From Phycomyces nitens (taxonomy: Eukaryota; Mucoromycota; Mucoromycetes; Mucorales; Phycomycetaceae), in contig JAHRBC010000001.1 in the NCBI GenBank assembly GCA_022702545.1, forward strand, positions 5,270,001-5,334,000: a stretch of 64,000 nucleotides of DNA. Reading direction: 5' to 3'. A program made the translations under genes and the position numbers. A model generated the notes under the pieces. That model was not told where the DNA came from. It saw only the letters and a list, made by a program, of their open reading frames with translations, and searched no databases. This document shows positions 1 to 13,783 of the stretch, one piece after another; positions within the stretch are counted from its first letter, which is position 1; every line of letters starts with the position of its first letter.

Positions 1-3000
1 CGGACAGTTGTCAATTGAACGTATTCTGCGCTAACTTTCATTGTGATGGGAACGAGTGTTCTAAATTGCATTATACGGTTCACTGGGAAGAACATTGCAC
101 TTGGAACAGTTTCCAGTCCGACTAATAGATAGAAATAACAATAGAATCAGTATTGGCAAGGGGATTGCTAGAAAAAAAAGTCTGGATACTTGCTTGTTGA
201 TTTGGGAAGTCGAACTTCAGAAGGTGCAATGTATTCGTGAAGATCTGCCATTGAGACAACCAATGTCATCTTCTTGACAATCTTGTGGTGCACTGGATTT
301 AAAAGTTTCTTCATATATTTGCGAAGATGAGAGTTTGGGTTCATGACAATGATGTTCTCTACTCTATCAGACACACCAAAAGGCAAGACCTGCAAGAGTT
401 GGTTGACCCATTGGTTGGGAATTTCATTTGCTTGGTTAAATTGGGTAAGATCAATAACCAATTCAAAGCTTTTGTTTCCTAGACGCTCCATTGTCTACAA
501 GATACACTGTCAATAAAGCAACCTTTATTCTAAGCCCACTTCATCTTACCTGCAAGATATGGTACACCATAAGCTCAAAATCAATGCTGTCCACAACCAC
601 ATGGCGTGCAATATAGTAAAATACAGTTCTTCCTGCTTTTGATACACCACCTTCATAAAAGATACTTTTTGAGACAATAACATCAACGTTTCTACGGTGG
701 TTCCGGCGCATAAACTCGGCAAACAACTGGTTGGTGGCCGTACATGAAAAATTCTTTAGTTCATTATGTCCTTGATCCAGAACCTCTGGTGGTTTGCCAA
801 GCTGGGCGAGGAGGTTCGCAAACTTGTCAAGGTCTTGTCTCCAGCCGCTAAGTATTTCTTGGTTGTGAGATTGATAAGTTCGTCGAGTGGCCAGGTCTCT
901 TGATATTCGCTCCATATTGTCGAAAAGAACACGGTGAAGGAGGGCATAGTCTTTTTCGCTCATTTCAACCCGGGTTTCAGTTATTGTATCTAAATCGTTG
1001 TCTTCGGGAACTTTTGCGATTATTCGCAAGAAACTGGCAACCTTGTAGATGTTTCTAGTCAGGAAATCATTAAGGACAATCATAAATGCTTCTTTTGACC
1101 CAAACAAGACATTGTTTGCTAAGTTTTGAATAATTTTGGTTGAAAGCAAATATCCACGACGCATTTCTCTCGTAAGAACTGTGCCATGTTTTAGCAAATC
1201 TTCTGATTCTGGAGAAACAATCGCGGGGCAGAAGAAGCGCAAGAATACAAAGGATCCAACAGCAGTGTTGCTCGCTTCGGGAAATCGGGTTCGAACAATT
1301 GTAGTGATGCAGTGGCATACTTCATGGAAAGATCTAACTCAAAGCACAAGCATTAATAATTGTTGGTGTAGAGAGTACCCAATCATTCAACTTACATTGG
1401 GGCTTGATCTGCAGATGAGCAGATTGCATCCAAGAACATTTCAGTAGCTGTGATGACATTCTCTTTATTCTTTACTACGTTTTCATTCGGACCGACTTTT
1501 GAAGGGTCAAGTTCATATGTGTTCTGACTTGGAGACCTTTCTCCCAATGCCAGAAACACTGGTCTCAGCACTGATCGTACATACTCTGAGCCATTCATCT
1601 TTGCAAAAATGGAAAGCAGGCGTGTTGCTACACTACTCTTTCTAAAAAGATCCACTTCACTTGCTATATAATTCATTACAGAAAGATTAGTTCTTTATGT
1701 CGAGGCTGTATCTTACAAATATAAGAAAATAATAATATAATTACCAGTTGTCTGTACTTCGCGTTCAATAAGTGCCTTTAAAAGTACCATGGTCTTGTTA
1801 CGAGATCTAAAGCTGACTAAAAGGGCTTGAACAACATTATCAATATCAGAGGCAGGACAAGCCTCGCAAAGAGACAATATGATATTAGGGCTATAGTCAA
1901 CAAGCATCTATAAAGTTAATGATTAGATACATGTACACATTTTCTTAAATTAAACATGTATTATGCTACTTACATCGATAAGCTTTTCATAACGATCAGT
2001 CATGACAGTTTCTGAAAGGGTTTCAAATTCTGTTCCCTGGTTAAGGACATTGGTCAAGACTTGCATAAATGCTGATCGAGTTCGAGAGTCTTCATGGTAC
2101 CCCATTGAGAGCGAGTACTTTAAGCCAATGTCTATATTTGCGCTGAGAAGATTCGAGAGTGCAAGGATCGTAAAGTTTTTCAAGGGTGATATGTAGCCTG
2201 CATTCTCTTTGACTTGCTATAATAAATGAAGGTAATGCATGTTATTATACAATAAAAAGGGTGTAATATTTAGGGGTTTATAGACATACCACGGAAAAGT
2301 TTGCAACATTGTCAATACGCTTCATAGATGAAGTGGATCCAATCTATATTTTTTTTTGAGTAAATACATTGCTTATACGCCATTTGATAGAATTTACCTC
2401 TGACAGTCGACATCTATTCAATAGTTTCAAAAAGAATGTAAAGTACTTGTAGAAAATCCTGCTTTTCAATTGACTAGAGTCAGTGTCATGCAAGGGTTCT
2501 GATGTCTGAAGTGGTAATTGTTGAAGAAGGGCGACAATGGTTTTTAGGCACGCTAAGTCAAGCTCTCGTTGAAACTTTATCATGTTTGTCGATGTTCCAG
2601 AGTAAGTAGTTCCATCAGGCTATGTAAACAAGTCAGAATACAAAGCATATTATTAGTTCTAGAAATATAAACACGGACTCAACTTACCAAGGCAAAATCG
2701 CTCGTCCATTCAACAATAATCTCAAGAAGTTTGTTGCGCAGCTTGAACTCTTGTCTCAAGGTTATTCGATCCTTTCGGTCCATCAATACTTCACAGAGTT
2801 GGCACATCTTGATCTTAATCTTGGTTGACATTTCTGTACACCCAAGTCTGTTCAAATATTGCGCATATTGGTGGATAAGGTTACTGAAATCAACAGTAAA
2901 CATATTGTTCACATTATCTTCCAGCCGGTTCAAAACGAGCTTGAGAACAGAAATAGCCTGTTCGACAAAAAGAGTATACTGAGGTTCGCAAATTGGATCA

Positions 3001-6000
3001 TTGTTTGCTCCAAAACACGTCTGTAAAGTGTTTTCCAAATGTCGAAACATAGTCGGGTAGAGGGCTGGAGAGAGATCATTTCCAAGGATTTCTCGGGCCC
3101 ACTCTCGAACGAGTACATTGTCAGAAATCAACAATTCCACCATGTCCAAAAGGTATTGATCAACCATTAAGGACGATTCTGTAGCTGCTGAAAATCTTTG
3201 GCTCATGTGTCCAAAGTCACTATATGAAATCGACCCTTTGGTAGACGAACTTCCAGAGGATGATGAAGAAAAGGTCTTGGTAGCACTTGCCATCAAACAA
3301 ACGCCGCCCAACGATGCCAAAAACGCGGCATAATTTTGCCACTCTATCCATTTGTCATCGTCCATTCCTTCAAGCCGGTTCGATGTCAAGGTACTGGCGG
3401 CCTGGCGCTGGATCGAGCTATTCTTTGACTTGTCGTGCCGAGATAGGATATTCTTTCGAGAGAGTTCTGATGCGTCGTCTTTCACGTCGTCGTGTGGGCG
3501 TAGAATTACATGACTCATGGTTTTCCACCTTTTCCAGACTTCTTCCCAGGCTGCAAGATTTCCGGGAGAATGTGTTGGCATCATGCGGAGGGATTTGCAC
3601 ACACGCTTTTGTTGGGATTTGCGACCAGAAATGATACTCGACCCAGAAACCAACTCAGCATACACCGGTAAGTTTTCCCCCAATATTATTGAGTTTGGGT
3701 TACCATTGGTATCACTCTCGGTCAATTGTGCTTCGACACACATGTGATCAAAGCATGAAATGACACTGTTATACACATCCATGTCAGAAGAGCATACTAG
3801 TACAAGGAGTGCCACCTCTAGTCCAACTCCAGATTGAATACGCTCTCTTATATCATGGCCTTGAGATGCAAGATCCTTTAAAATAAAGCATTAAAATATA
3901 TACATCTTTCAAAAGCAATATTGGAACATGTGGTTTACCTGATGTTCTCGAAGAAACTTATTTCGTGCCTCGAGTAGCATCTTTAAAAGATCCAATAGTT
4001 TTCTAGTATCAGAGTCCTTGAACCGGCTGTCTAAGAGTTGTTTGGCAATGATAAATAAGACTTGGGAAGATATCTTCCAAAATGTTTCCATAAATAAGTC
4101 GGGTGAGCCCCAAGACATAATGTAGCTTGGCTGATGAAGTGTGTATATACAATCGGCTGCTGCCTCACGAATCGATCGAAGGGGGTCTCGAAGGCAATTT
4201 GTGATTGTAAAGATAACTGCAGAGTTTTGATCAAAAGAGTAATTACTCGAGCCCTATATTATGGTCAATAAAAGTAAACACATATGAATTAACAAGAGAC
4301 TCTCACCAGGATAGCCACTCTAGGCGTCACTTGATAGAGTCGTAATATATCCAACACCAAGTCGTTTCTTTCGTTGACTTCCAGACGTTGATCTTTCTTT
4401 TGTTTCTTATCACTGATGTGAAGTATAGGTTTCCGACTAGTGCTAGTATCATGCTTGATATTATCACGTCCATAAAAATCCAACAAGATCTTGCGTATCG
4501 GTTCACAGAGGACGGTGTATATTGTTTGCAGAGGTTGAATCCATGGAAGTCTAGTGTGTTCCATAGCAATGACAAGCGCTGCTTTAATGGCGCTCTGCTT
4601 GAAGATAGTTGGGGCTCGATCAAAGGTACACATGCTAAACAGTGTGTTTATGGTATCGAGAGGGTCTAGGCGAAACATGGCGACTATGCAATCGGCCATA
4701 AGGTAGCAATGGTCAATTGGCATGCCAACATTGATTAGAGAGTTATCAGTAGGCAACGGCTTTTGCATGTCAAATAATCTTCTTTTAAGTTCCAGTTCGA
4801 CTTCTGGCAAGACATTTTTGAGAAGTGACATGTCATTCTTGGACACAAATGTACTGGCCTTCAAGATGTCTACAAAACAAACCGCAGCTAGCTCTGAAAG
4901 CATGCCTCCTTTGATAGACTTTCTTAGAGTGCCAAAGAAAACGGTCTAGTACAGACAATGTAAGTTTTCTTACTCTTTTGTTTTTGTTTTTGGGAAATAC
5001 AATGTATATTTTTCATGGATAATTTTAATATATGATGATGATGATAAATACTAATACTAATCACAATAATAATAATCATGATAATAATAATAATAATAAT
5101 AATAGAAAAAATCACCTTTTTTGTAGACGCATTCCGGCCATCGGGAACTGTAGCTGCAAATAAAAGGTCAGGGCACACAACCAATAACATGGTTTGGAAA
5201 GGCCAAAAGACGGCTTTCTTTCGTGTCGTATCTGCTAATGAACAACAAATATCGAATAAAGCGTCAGCACCACCTTCAATTCTTCTTTGTTGATGGTATA
5301 ATTGCATAAATTCGTATGGATAGGTCTCTATCCAGTTCCAGATGGCTCTGCGCAACACTAGGGCGACTACAAGTTGCGCAGATTTCTTGAGATGAATGAA
5401 TGAAGAAGATATTTCTAGAGACAGAATATTGAGTACAAGACAGACATTTGTCAATATACATATATATATAATTTCTACCTGTTAGAACCATAACCAATCG
5501 GTTTTTGTTGAGGGAAGAGCATTCGAGAAATCTCATCTCTGAAGTATCAGGGTTTTCGTCTATGGTTGTCGAAAGATAGAGTATTCTAGACTTGATCTTT
5601 GAAAATACAATTGTCCAATTGCTTGCACTGAGATAAAACATGACTTTACTGGCGGCCTTGTAGATCTCTTTCATGAGATCTGAAGTCGTGTCTGGACTTT
5701 TGATGGCCGTGTAGTATTCTGTCTGGACAAGGTTTATGGCATAGCTATGGGCCAGAACTGGATCTCGGTCCTCCATAATGACCATCTGGTGCATAATACG
5801 CGACATTACAGACAATATAAGCCTTGCAAGATTATCATCCAAGGGAGGAGGATCAATTATTTCGTCTGGACTCATTCCATTTGGATTCCAGTTTATTTGG
5901 TTTTTAGGGTCCAATAAACCTTCACGTCCTAGAATTGCCGCCGGTGCATGTGCAATGATTGGGTCTAGGGGTTTTTCGCTTTTTGTGGTGCGCTTGGTGT

Positions 6001-6287
6001 CTCTGACAAACCGCCAGTGGTGCTGCATGCAGACTGACAGGATACGAAGAAGATATAGTTGAGATTGTAAAATGTCACAGGAAATCAGCTCATCGGGACG
6101 TGTGGTCAAGATTGGCTATTGAAGCACAAGGTATAAGATTTAAAGATATTTGAGAAACGGTAAGACAAGGATTCCTATTGTTTATAAAATGAAATTGATA
6201 TTACTTTTGTAGCCGTCTCAATGGCTCCAGTCAAGACGCTCGCTATGACCGGCAATCTGTACTTGGACAGATCGACCAAGGCAGCAA
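1..6287 (-). CDS. NF1: Neurofibromin/IRA-type Ras GTPase-activating protein (partial, 3' end outside window)
   Basis: Accelerates GTP hydrolysis by Ras, lowering Ras/cAMP signalling. It is a multi-exon gene whose exons lie at about 6213-6287, 5475-6115, 4924-5450, 4289-4945, 3909-4250, 2690-3880, 2344-2620, 1950-2210, 1713-1910, 1392-1676, 550-1370, 168-495 and 1-122. The N-terminal exons resemble the neurofibromin N-terminus. The exon around 2.7-3.8 kb carries the central helical region (LSPALYP, then FVEQAI). The RasGAP domain follows, with LFRKSS holding the probable arginine finger near 1640 and FLRFFCPAIVSPE near 1230. A Sec14-like lipid-binding module begins in the SIFYEGGVSKAG region (about 640) and continues through FELVIDLTQF (about 450). 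The last visible exon starts the PH-like part. The 5' end is unresolved: an acceptor sits at 6288 but I could not fix the first ATG. The Sec14 module and length favour NF1/IRA over smaller RasGAPs. Confidence 0.9.
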
Positions 6288-8064
6288 CTATTGGAAAATA
6301 CGATGATGATAGATATGGTGAATATTATGACCTGACAGGGCAGCCTGTCGAATATGTATTGTATAGATGGAGATCTGGGTAGGTGGGTGTAATGGTACCT
6401 CTAAATAAGACAAGATGATTAAAAGATGAGCAGGTTTTGTTGGTGATTGATCATTACGTTTGTTTGATCATTGGATCATTCTCCAAATAGTCAATCTTCT
6501 TGCCACTATTGCTAGGTAGCTATGGATATCGTTGGGTGTAAGAATTGAAGTAATTGGTTATCGTGCTTGTTTACCCTTGTGGTGATTCTGTTGATCAAGC
6601 TTAGAATGAGCTTCGTATCTCCAGTCATTGTAAGCTATTGACCAAGTTGGTTCTGAGCATGCGATGAAGAAGAAATACACCGAGTACGAAAAAAATACGC
6701 AACTTTTTACGGCCCGCCAGACTTTAAGTTGAAATACACCTTTTTTTTTAAAAAAAAATGCCAAAAGATAAAAGAATAATCGTTTCATGGCCTAATTACA
6801 TTTATAGAAATTAGATAGTATTGGATTTCAAAATGCACAATTATTGTAATTGTTTATCGATATTTAGTCTGTGCGCCCCTCTGGACCAATGACATCTTTA
6901 CTGCTTGTTTGCAACTGGCGTCTTCAAGATGCCCTTGTGCATTAGCCTCTTATCTTTAAGCATAAAGAACACTAGATTCTTACAGGCCGTATCCAAGGAT
7001 ATTCAATACGATTGAAATCTGGGTTTTTATGAACCCACTCTGGGAAAATGTTTAGCCTATACATTTCTTAATGATTGATTTCACTAATGTAGACTTTTGA
7101 AAACATTTCCATAATCATAGTTAATTTTGGGTTTTGGTAACGCACTCTTATTAGTATCCAAAAAGTTAATAATATCGAGTTCTGCCGGATGATTGGATGC
7201 CAGAAAGAAAGAGATATATATATAATAAATGTGGTTCAATTACCTCTGCAATTCCTTTGGTCTGGTCGTATGAGCCAGTCTCTTTACAGTCCCTGAATAC
7301 TTGTGAAATAACGTACCCTGGATATTGAGCTTTATCGCAAGAATTAAAAGTATCGATACGATTATCATTTCGACATCCAGAGCTGGGAGCTATACCGATA
7401 ATTGCGATTTATTCTTGATTGACCAGAGTATGTTAAGGAGCAAGGTCTTGGCTACAGTGAATTGTCGGACAATTAAAAATTGCGGAATATTTCAAACTCA
7501 AGATTAAACGTTAATTTTCTTTCTTGTCTCTATAAATGTTTATTGGATGTGTGGTTATTTTATTTATTTACTAGTTAATTAATCATATTAGGGAGCTATA
7601 TTAGTTTTATTTTACTATATTTATTAAATTATTCAATGTCGGCAATTTAAAATAATCAATGATTGGCTGTGATTTTTTACTATTGTAAATAACAACCATC
7701 CATTTTTCACTTTGTTACCATGGTGATTACTGTCAATCCCAGGGCATCTCTATTGCTAATAACAGTAAAACAGGCTATTTTATCCATGACTTATAATAAT
7801 CGTAATAATAATAATAATAAAACCATTTCAAAGATTGACTCTTACCCATACTTTTTTTTTGTACAAAAGAGAGAAAAAGTACATATTTTATCACCAAAAA
7901 TATATAAAAATAAAGAGAGAGAGAGAGATTGTTGTTACTGAAGATTCAAGAGAATATATAAAGAATAAGAAACAGATTTTTCTATCATAGTATGGTGAAG
8001 ACACATTTTGAAGAGGAAATATACAGTGTGAAATATATCCATATTGTCTTTTTTGTTTGTTTGT
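6288..8064. other. Intergenic region between RasGAP 5' end and chitin synthase 3' end
   Basis: About 1.8 kb, AT-rich, and presumably holds the RasGAP promoter and first exon(s). Short ORFs here are not coding-like. There is a pyrimidine/purine homopolymer patch near 6740-6760, a TAA/AAT-type repeat near 7803-7820 and a GA repeat at about 7913-7928. I see no RNA gene. Confidence 0.5.
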
Positions 8065-11000
8065 TTATTCACCATATCGATGAAGAGGAGAAGAGGACCG
8101 GAATTGGCCTGCAGGTGGAGGTGCAATAAAGGATTGGTTTGAAGGAGCAATGTAGGATTGATTGCTGGGTATGTATGAATAAGCACTAGGTGCAATGTAA
8201 GACTGATTGCTTGGCTGTTGTCCCATATACTGTCCAGGTCCTTGCTGTCTACTGCGGTATGTGCCTTGGCTGTAATAGCTTCCCTGGCTATGTCCTGACA
8301 TTGCTGTACCCTTGGATCCCTGTGATGCATTGTCATTCCAATCGTCGGCATACAATCCCTGTTCATATTCTTCCCAAGTCATGGTAGGGATTACAGAAGG
8401 GTCAAATTTGCCCTCGTCTGCCATAACGACCTTTTTGCCCTTGTCACCCAGAACCACACGAGTGTTTCCCCACGAGAAATCATCGAAATGCCAGTAGGAA
8501 TAAAGCGGGATGTAAAAGGAAAATACGGGAATCGCAAATATGGATACAATCATCCAAATGATGTGCTCCCATTTACGGTGGAGGATAAAGATAATGGCCT
8601 GGAGTACATATACACCTGCAATGGTAATAATAGACATTAAAGGCACTCCACTTGTCGAGGTGGCAAGAGAGTAGATGAGGTACACAAGGTAGCCAATAAT
8701 AGCAGGCTGCAGCAGGGTACTCAAAAGATCAAGCATGACAACAAATCTCATGGAGAAACAGCAGAATCCACACAGCTGAGGCAAGAACACTAGCTCACCA
8801 AGGTTGTGAATGGTAGAGTTAATCCAACGACGACGCTGGGATACCAACACACTCCATTGATCAGGAGCATTGGTAGCACATCTGGCATCAGGGGTAAACT
8901 TGGTCTTGTAGTTTGGAAAGTGCTTGAGAATAAGTGTCGTCAGATATCGATCCTCACCAAGGAACAAGAGGTTCTTTAGGTGAAGGGTCTCGACCTTGCA
9001 GATCTGGTAATCCTCAATAACCTGATTGGCAATCAGCAAGGGCTGATTTTTGGTGGGTGATCGTACACGGTAAATAGAGAAGCAGCCGGGAAGACAGGTA
9101 ACGGTACCAAACAGAGACTCAAAGGCCTTGATCATATAATGGGAAATAAAGTACTCATAGACCTGAATCATGGTAACCCAGGTATCCTTTTCGTTTGACA
9201 GCACTGTCTCTCCACAGAGACCAATGATCTTGGAATCATGAACAAGACAGGACACCATTCGGTTCAGTCCATCTGGCATGACTTCCGTGTCAGCATCAAC
9301 CATGAGTACAAACTCATAAAATGAAGGGTTGACACCAATCACATTCTTAATCTGGTGGTACATCTCGAGTTCCATGGGAGTCATGGCAGAGTTAAAGTGG
9401 ACCTTGTTAAGGAATCTCATAACCACCAGCTGGGAATCACGCTTTCCTCTGTTGCCAGGCTTCTGTCGCTCAGAGGGCTTTCCAACCTTGGCAACGACAA
9501 TATAAGGCACAACATGGCCATGGCATTCATACAATCCCGAGTAAATCTTGCCCATGTTGTGTTGCTTCTGGCCTTCACCGACAGAGAAGAACGAGAGAGG
9601 CTCAGGATCGACATTGGGATCAACCCCCAGGATGTCCAGTACAATACGGGGTGTAGGACGATCGTTGCCACCACCGACAATCATTCCATCACAAATGATA
9701 AACAGCAGCTTGCGTTTGTCGTCGTACTTTAGGGCAGCAATAGAATCAATTGTCTTTTTTAGCGAGTCCTCGTCTTCTGTGTAACAGGGTACTTGACAGA
9801 TGACAAACTTGTCATGGTTTTCAGGGTCTCGACGCGAACCAAACTGAAGGGCGGCCAAGAACTTGAACACAATGACCATGCACAAGAACACGGTGATGAT
9901 GAGCAAGAGATATTCAGAGAACAGACACTTTGGAGAATTGCGCTGGTCAACGGACCCGACATAGAACAGGTTCTGCAGACAGACCTCTTGTCGTTTCTTG
10001 ACTTCATCAGACAATGGGAGTGCATTCCAGTAGTCTGTGATATCAGTGCCGGATTTCTGGCGGAACAAGGTCAATACCGATTCGTCCATAAAGTTGGTGT
10101 CAACCTGGGCCGGGACATCTTCGCCAACCGGGATAAGCGAGCGACGACCACCCATCATGTAAAAGGTGAGGTCATAGACCTTTTCGTTCAAAATGGCCCA
10201 GTTGCGCATGGTGTTGATGCCACCAAGGTTGACAGCGTTGTTGGCTTGGCGGGCAACATCCTTGACATCAAAGCCCATCACACCCAGCTTATAGTTCTTG
10301 CGCAAATAGACCATCTTTTCATAGTACCAGTCGGGGCGGTAGTCGGGATTCTGAGCTCTAAAGTCGTGGTATTTCGCGTTATTATCGGTTAGATTGATAT
10401 GAAAGTCAAGTGAGACATATTGCGAGACTTGGCCAGTAATACCCTCGCAAAGGGCCGAGACTGGTACAGGAAACAGGTCCGAGGCATCCACACCGGCATA
10501 AGACAACACACTCGAGGCCGGGATTACTTCGCTGGCCCAATGGCGTGGGGCAAACTTTGATAGATCAAATACTTCTCCACGAATCGACACATAGGCATTA
10601 TCACTCGTGCCATGGGCCTGCAGTTCAGACAGGGAATAGATATCTTGGTGGGGACACACCATCTTTCCAAAGAAGACAAGGAACCAGAGGGCAAACAGAG
10701 ACATGAAGAGAATGATCTCACACAAAGTGACCTTTTCACGCCAGGCTATCCGGACATCGTCTCGCTTCATCCGGCCACACCACTCGATAAACTTGGATGG
10801 GATCCACCAGGTCATGAACCACACAAATCTAATCCAGTGTTTCCGGACCGCCGACAATTCCTCCTTCTCGGCTGGCTCAGCTTCAGTGGTCGTCGGAAGC
10901 ATTTTCTTGAGCTCCATGTTTCCGGATTGGCTCGAGGCGAATCCCTCGGATCCAAACTGAGAGTCATCGTAGTGGGTCTGGTAGTTCTGGTTCTTGTAAT

Positions 11001-13783
11001 ACTCATCGTCAGAGACAAACGACCGGTTGTCGTCCGAATAGACCGACCCGCCTTCTCCAAATCCTCGAGGCACAGGCAAGCCGGCTGCGGTTGCACTGGA
11101 TGCCGCCAACAGACGTCTGTCTTGGCCCACATCCGAGCCATCGTTGGTAGGGAGCAAATCGACACCCGATCCAAAAGATACGTTGGACAGCGCACCCGCA
11201 CTATGTTCACGGGCCATACCCACAGGCAGTAGTGCCCCCCCTCCAAGATTCTCTGTCATCCGCTTCTCTTCCTTTTGGCGTCTCTGGTCTTCCTTTTCTA
11301 CGCCTCTCAGACCATCCTCAAGGTGTCTCCATGCACCCTCGCCCAAGAAGATCTTGAAAATAAATAAGCAACTAAACACAATTGTCTATAAAGTCCCTTT
11401 ACCTTGCTGTTTCCAATCGCAGCTTGTGTTCCCAGCCAGCCAAAGATTGCGGCTGCAGCCTCACACTGGGCTCGTGGAAGACGATCTTGCTCTACGCCAA
11501 CAGCCAAGAGGGTTTGGGCATACCTCTGGCAAAACTCCTCATGATAAAAGGAGATTGTAAAGCTAGTCTGGAGCCTCTGGGCCAGCTGTGGTACACCCAT
11601 GGCCCGCACCTGGGACTTTACTCGTTGTTGGTCAAACGCATTTGGTGCCGAGGTGTCATTGGGGCGCATGCACAGCACAAACCAAGGCATAGTTTCATCA
11701 AGTGTGGCTACCAAATCATCGAGCGATGACTGGAGCTGTGCCAAGACAAACGAAACCTTGCGATCACCTTCTTTAGCCAAGCTCTCTTTGGGCTCATCTT
11801 CCTCGGCGTTGGTGTTGGCGTTGCGTCGCTTGGACTTTGAGCGGCGCATTGACGGTTGGCGCATGGGCTTATTGACCTGCTGTGCATTGAGAATAGCCTC
11901 AGAATGTTTGGGATGGGTCTCGGTGTTGATGCTCTTGTCAGCAAACAGTTCAATGATAAATGAGTTGTATGAGGGTGGTACATCGGTCCCATTTCCGCGC
12001 AAAAGAGACACAAAATCAGCACTGAGGACATCCTTGTTGCTTTCTGAAAAGCCCTCGGTGGTGTATGTGACCTGGCCAGCAAAGTGTTGGACAGCAAACT
12101 GGCGTGCGCCGGTTGTTGCGGTCTTTAGGGAAAATGAGTCGTGGGTATTGTTGTACTTTGCGAATGAATCGAGCATGTTGGCGTCTGTCTTGGTTGACGA
12201 TTTGCTATGGGAGTTTGCAATGTCGATAAGACCCTGTTTGGGACGGGCAAGTAGTTCGATACAGGCCGCATTGTTAAAGTAGGGCACATCTGGGACATCC
12301 AGACCCTCGAAGCGATACTCGGCCGTATCTGTCTCAAATATCTGGCGCAACATGTAGTTGTGGACCCGTTCGTTGGCCAGATTGACACAGAATTGGTCAA
12401 AAGAGGCCTCTGAATAGTAGGTATGAGGTCCAGGCATGTCCAGGATACCAATGAAGTTGTGGATTGTGTCGCTGCAGAGCTTTGTGTTGATGTGTTCGAC
12501 AATCCAGCTGAAAAGAAGTGAATAGAGGGCTACTACTAGTTCGTTGCGCTGTTCTGCTGCCTGCTGTGCGTTTAGGATCAATGTAGTGATGTCCTTTTTG
12601 ATCATCTGGGTGCGATAGGTCATGACGCTCTCGAGGCCAGTGGGATCTACACCCAAGAAGTCTGCACAGAGCTCAAGTACATCGTTGTTGCGCACATAGG
12701 CAGCCTCTTGCATGGTGGTGTCGTCAACAAACTGAAGGTTGCCGAGATGTAAAAGACACGCGAGTAGCTGCATGATGCGTGCCTGATGGCGTTTACCAAA
12801 GCCTAGTGATCTGAGCGCTGCCTTGAGGCCCTCATGCTTCTCGGCCTCTCCCAGGTCTTGGAGCATTGGGCGTCTGAGATAGGTATACTGGGTAACGTCT
12901 TCTAGTCTGAGGGTCTGCTTGTCTTCTTCAGATGCACCTGCCAAAAGATAATAAAACACATGGAAGTTCTGTTCTCCATTGGGACAGTGGGTCACTCGAC
13001 GCTTCTCGAGAAGATAGTTGAGGGTCTTTGCACCGATCATACGGCCACGTTCATTGAACTGGATTTCCATATACTTTCCAAACCTCGATGCGTTTGCGTT
13101 CATCATCGTCCTGGCATTTCCGAATGCCTCTAGAATGATCTGGGCATTTACGATCTGGTTCTGTAGCTTTGATTCTTTCTTCTGACTGCTGAGACACACG
13201 AGATGCTGAAGAATCAATCGGTGGGCTTCAGTCTTGCCACTGCCTGTCTCTCCACTTTTTGAGTACAAAGAATCAATTTAAAGGTCAGTGAATGTCAAAT
13301 AGCCCCCTATTAGTTGTGCGCACTCTTGCCCCCCCCCTCCCCTCCACCCTCTCCCTCCCCCTCTAGATATTCTTTATTTATTTATTTAATTATTTATGGT
13401 GTAGAGGCCCAATAGATTAAATATATAGTGTGCAGCTCCCTACAGAATGATCGAATACTATACCTGATGATAACTGACTGATCTATGCCTGTGCGCCTCA
13501 TGTGGAGATAGGCTTGGTTGGTTAGCTGGAATACATGGGGAGGGAGGGGCTCCAGATTGTCTGATGTGGTGTCCTTGTACTCGGCAACATATTGCAGAGA
13601 ATCCTGGGATTGCTGAAGGTCTTTGTATGGATTCAGGGCAATCAGGACAGAGTCATTGATGCGCGTATAAACCAGGTCTCCTCTGAAGCGCAGTTTGAGG
13701 GTACCGGTGATTGTCTCCTCGGATGGAGGATCCAGCTGGACCAGGTCAGCTAGATTGTGGGGCTTATTCTTTGATTTGCCCAT
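8065..13783 (-). CDS. Chitin synthase with N-terminal myosin motor-like domain (class V type)
   Basis: Polymerises UDP-GlcNAc into chitin at the plasma membrane; the motor-like head is thought to help deliver or retain it at growth sites. Three exons (13464-13783, 11403-13254, 8065-11352) join in frame to 1819 residues. The first junction falls in the P-loop and restores GETGSGKT at residues 108-115, which fixes the splice sites. The motor-like part fills residues 1 to about 735. It is followed by charged, serine-rich and membrane segments, a cytochrome-b5-like fold (about 955-1015), and a glycosyltransferase family 2 core with VDADTE, CLPGCFS, GEDRYLT and the catalytic QRRRW (about 1563-1567). 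Several membrane helices follow. The tail is Gln/Ser/Tyr-rich, and the DEK-type C-terminus usual in ascomycete class V/VII enzymes is not visible. The motor switch II reads DMPGPH instead of DIxGFE, so ATPase activity is doubtful. Confidence 0.95.

Noticed and set aside
6558..6788. 76-aa minus-strand ORF as first exon of the RasGAP
   Set aside because: It is Phe- and Lys-rich from homopolymer tracts, and no donor site links it in phase to the exon at 6287.
9793..10392. 199-aa plus-strand ORF inside the chitin synthase gene
   Set aside because: Antisense shadow of a conserved coding exon; no domain and no promoter context.
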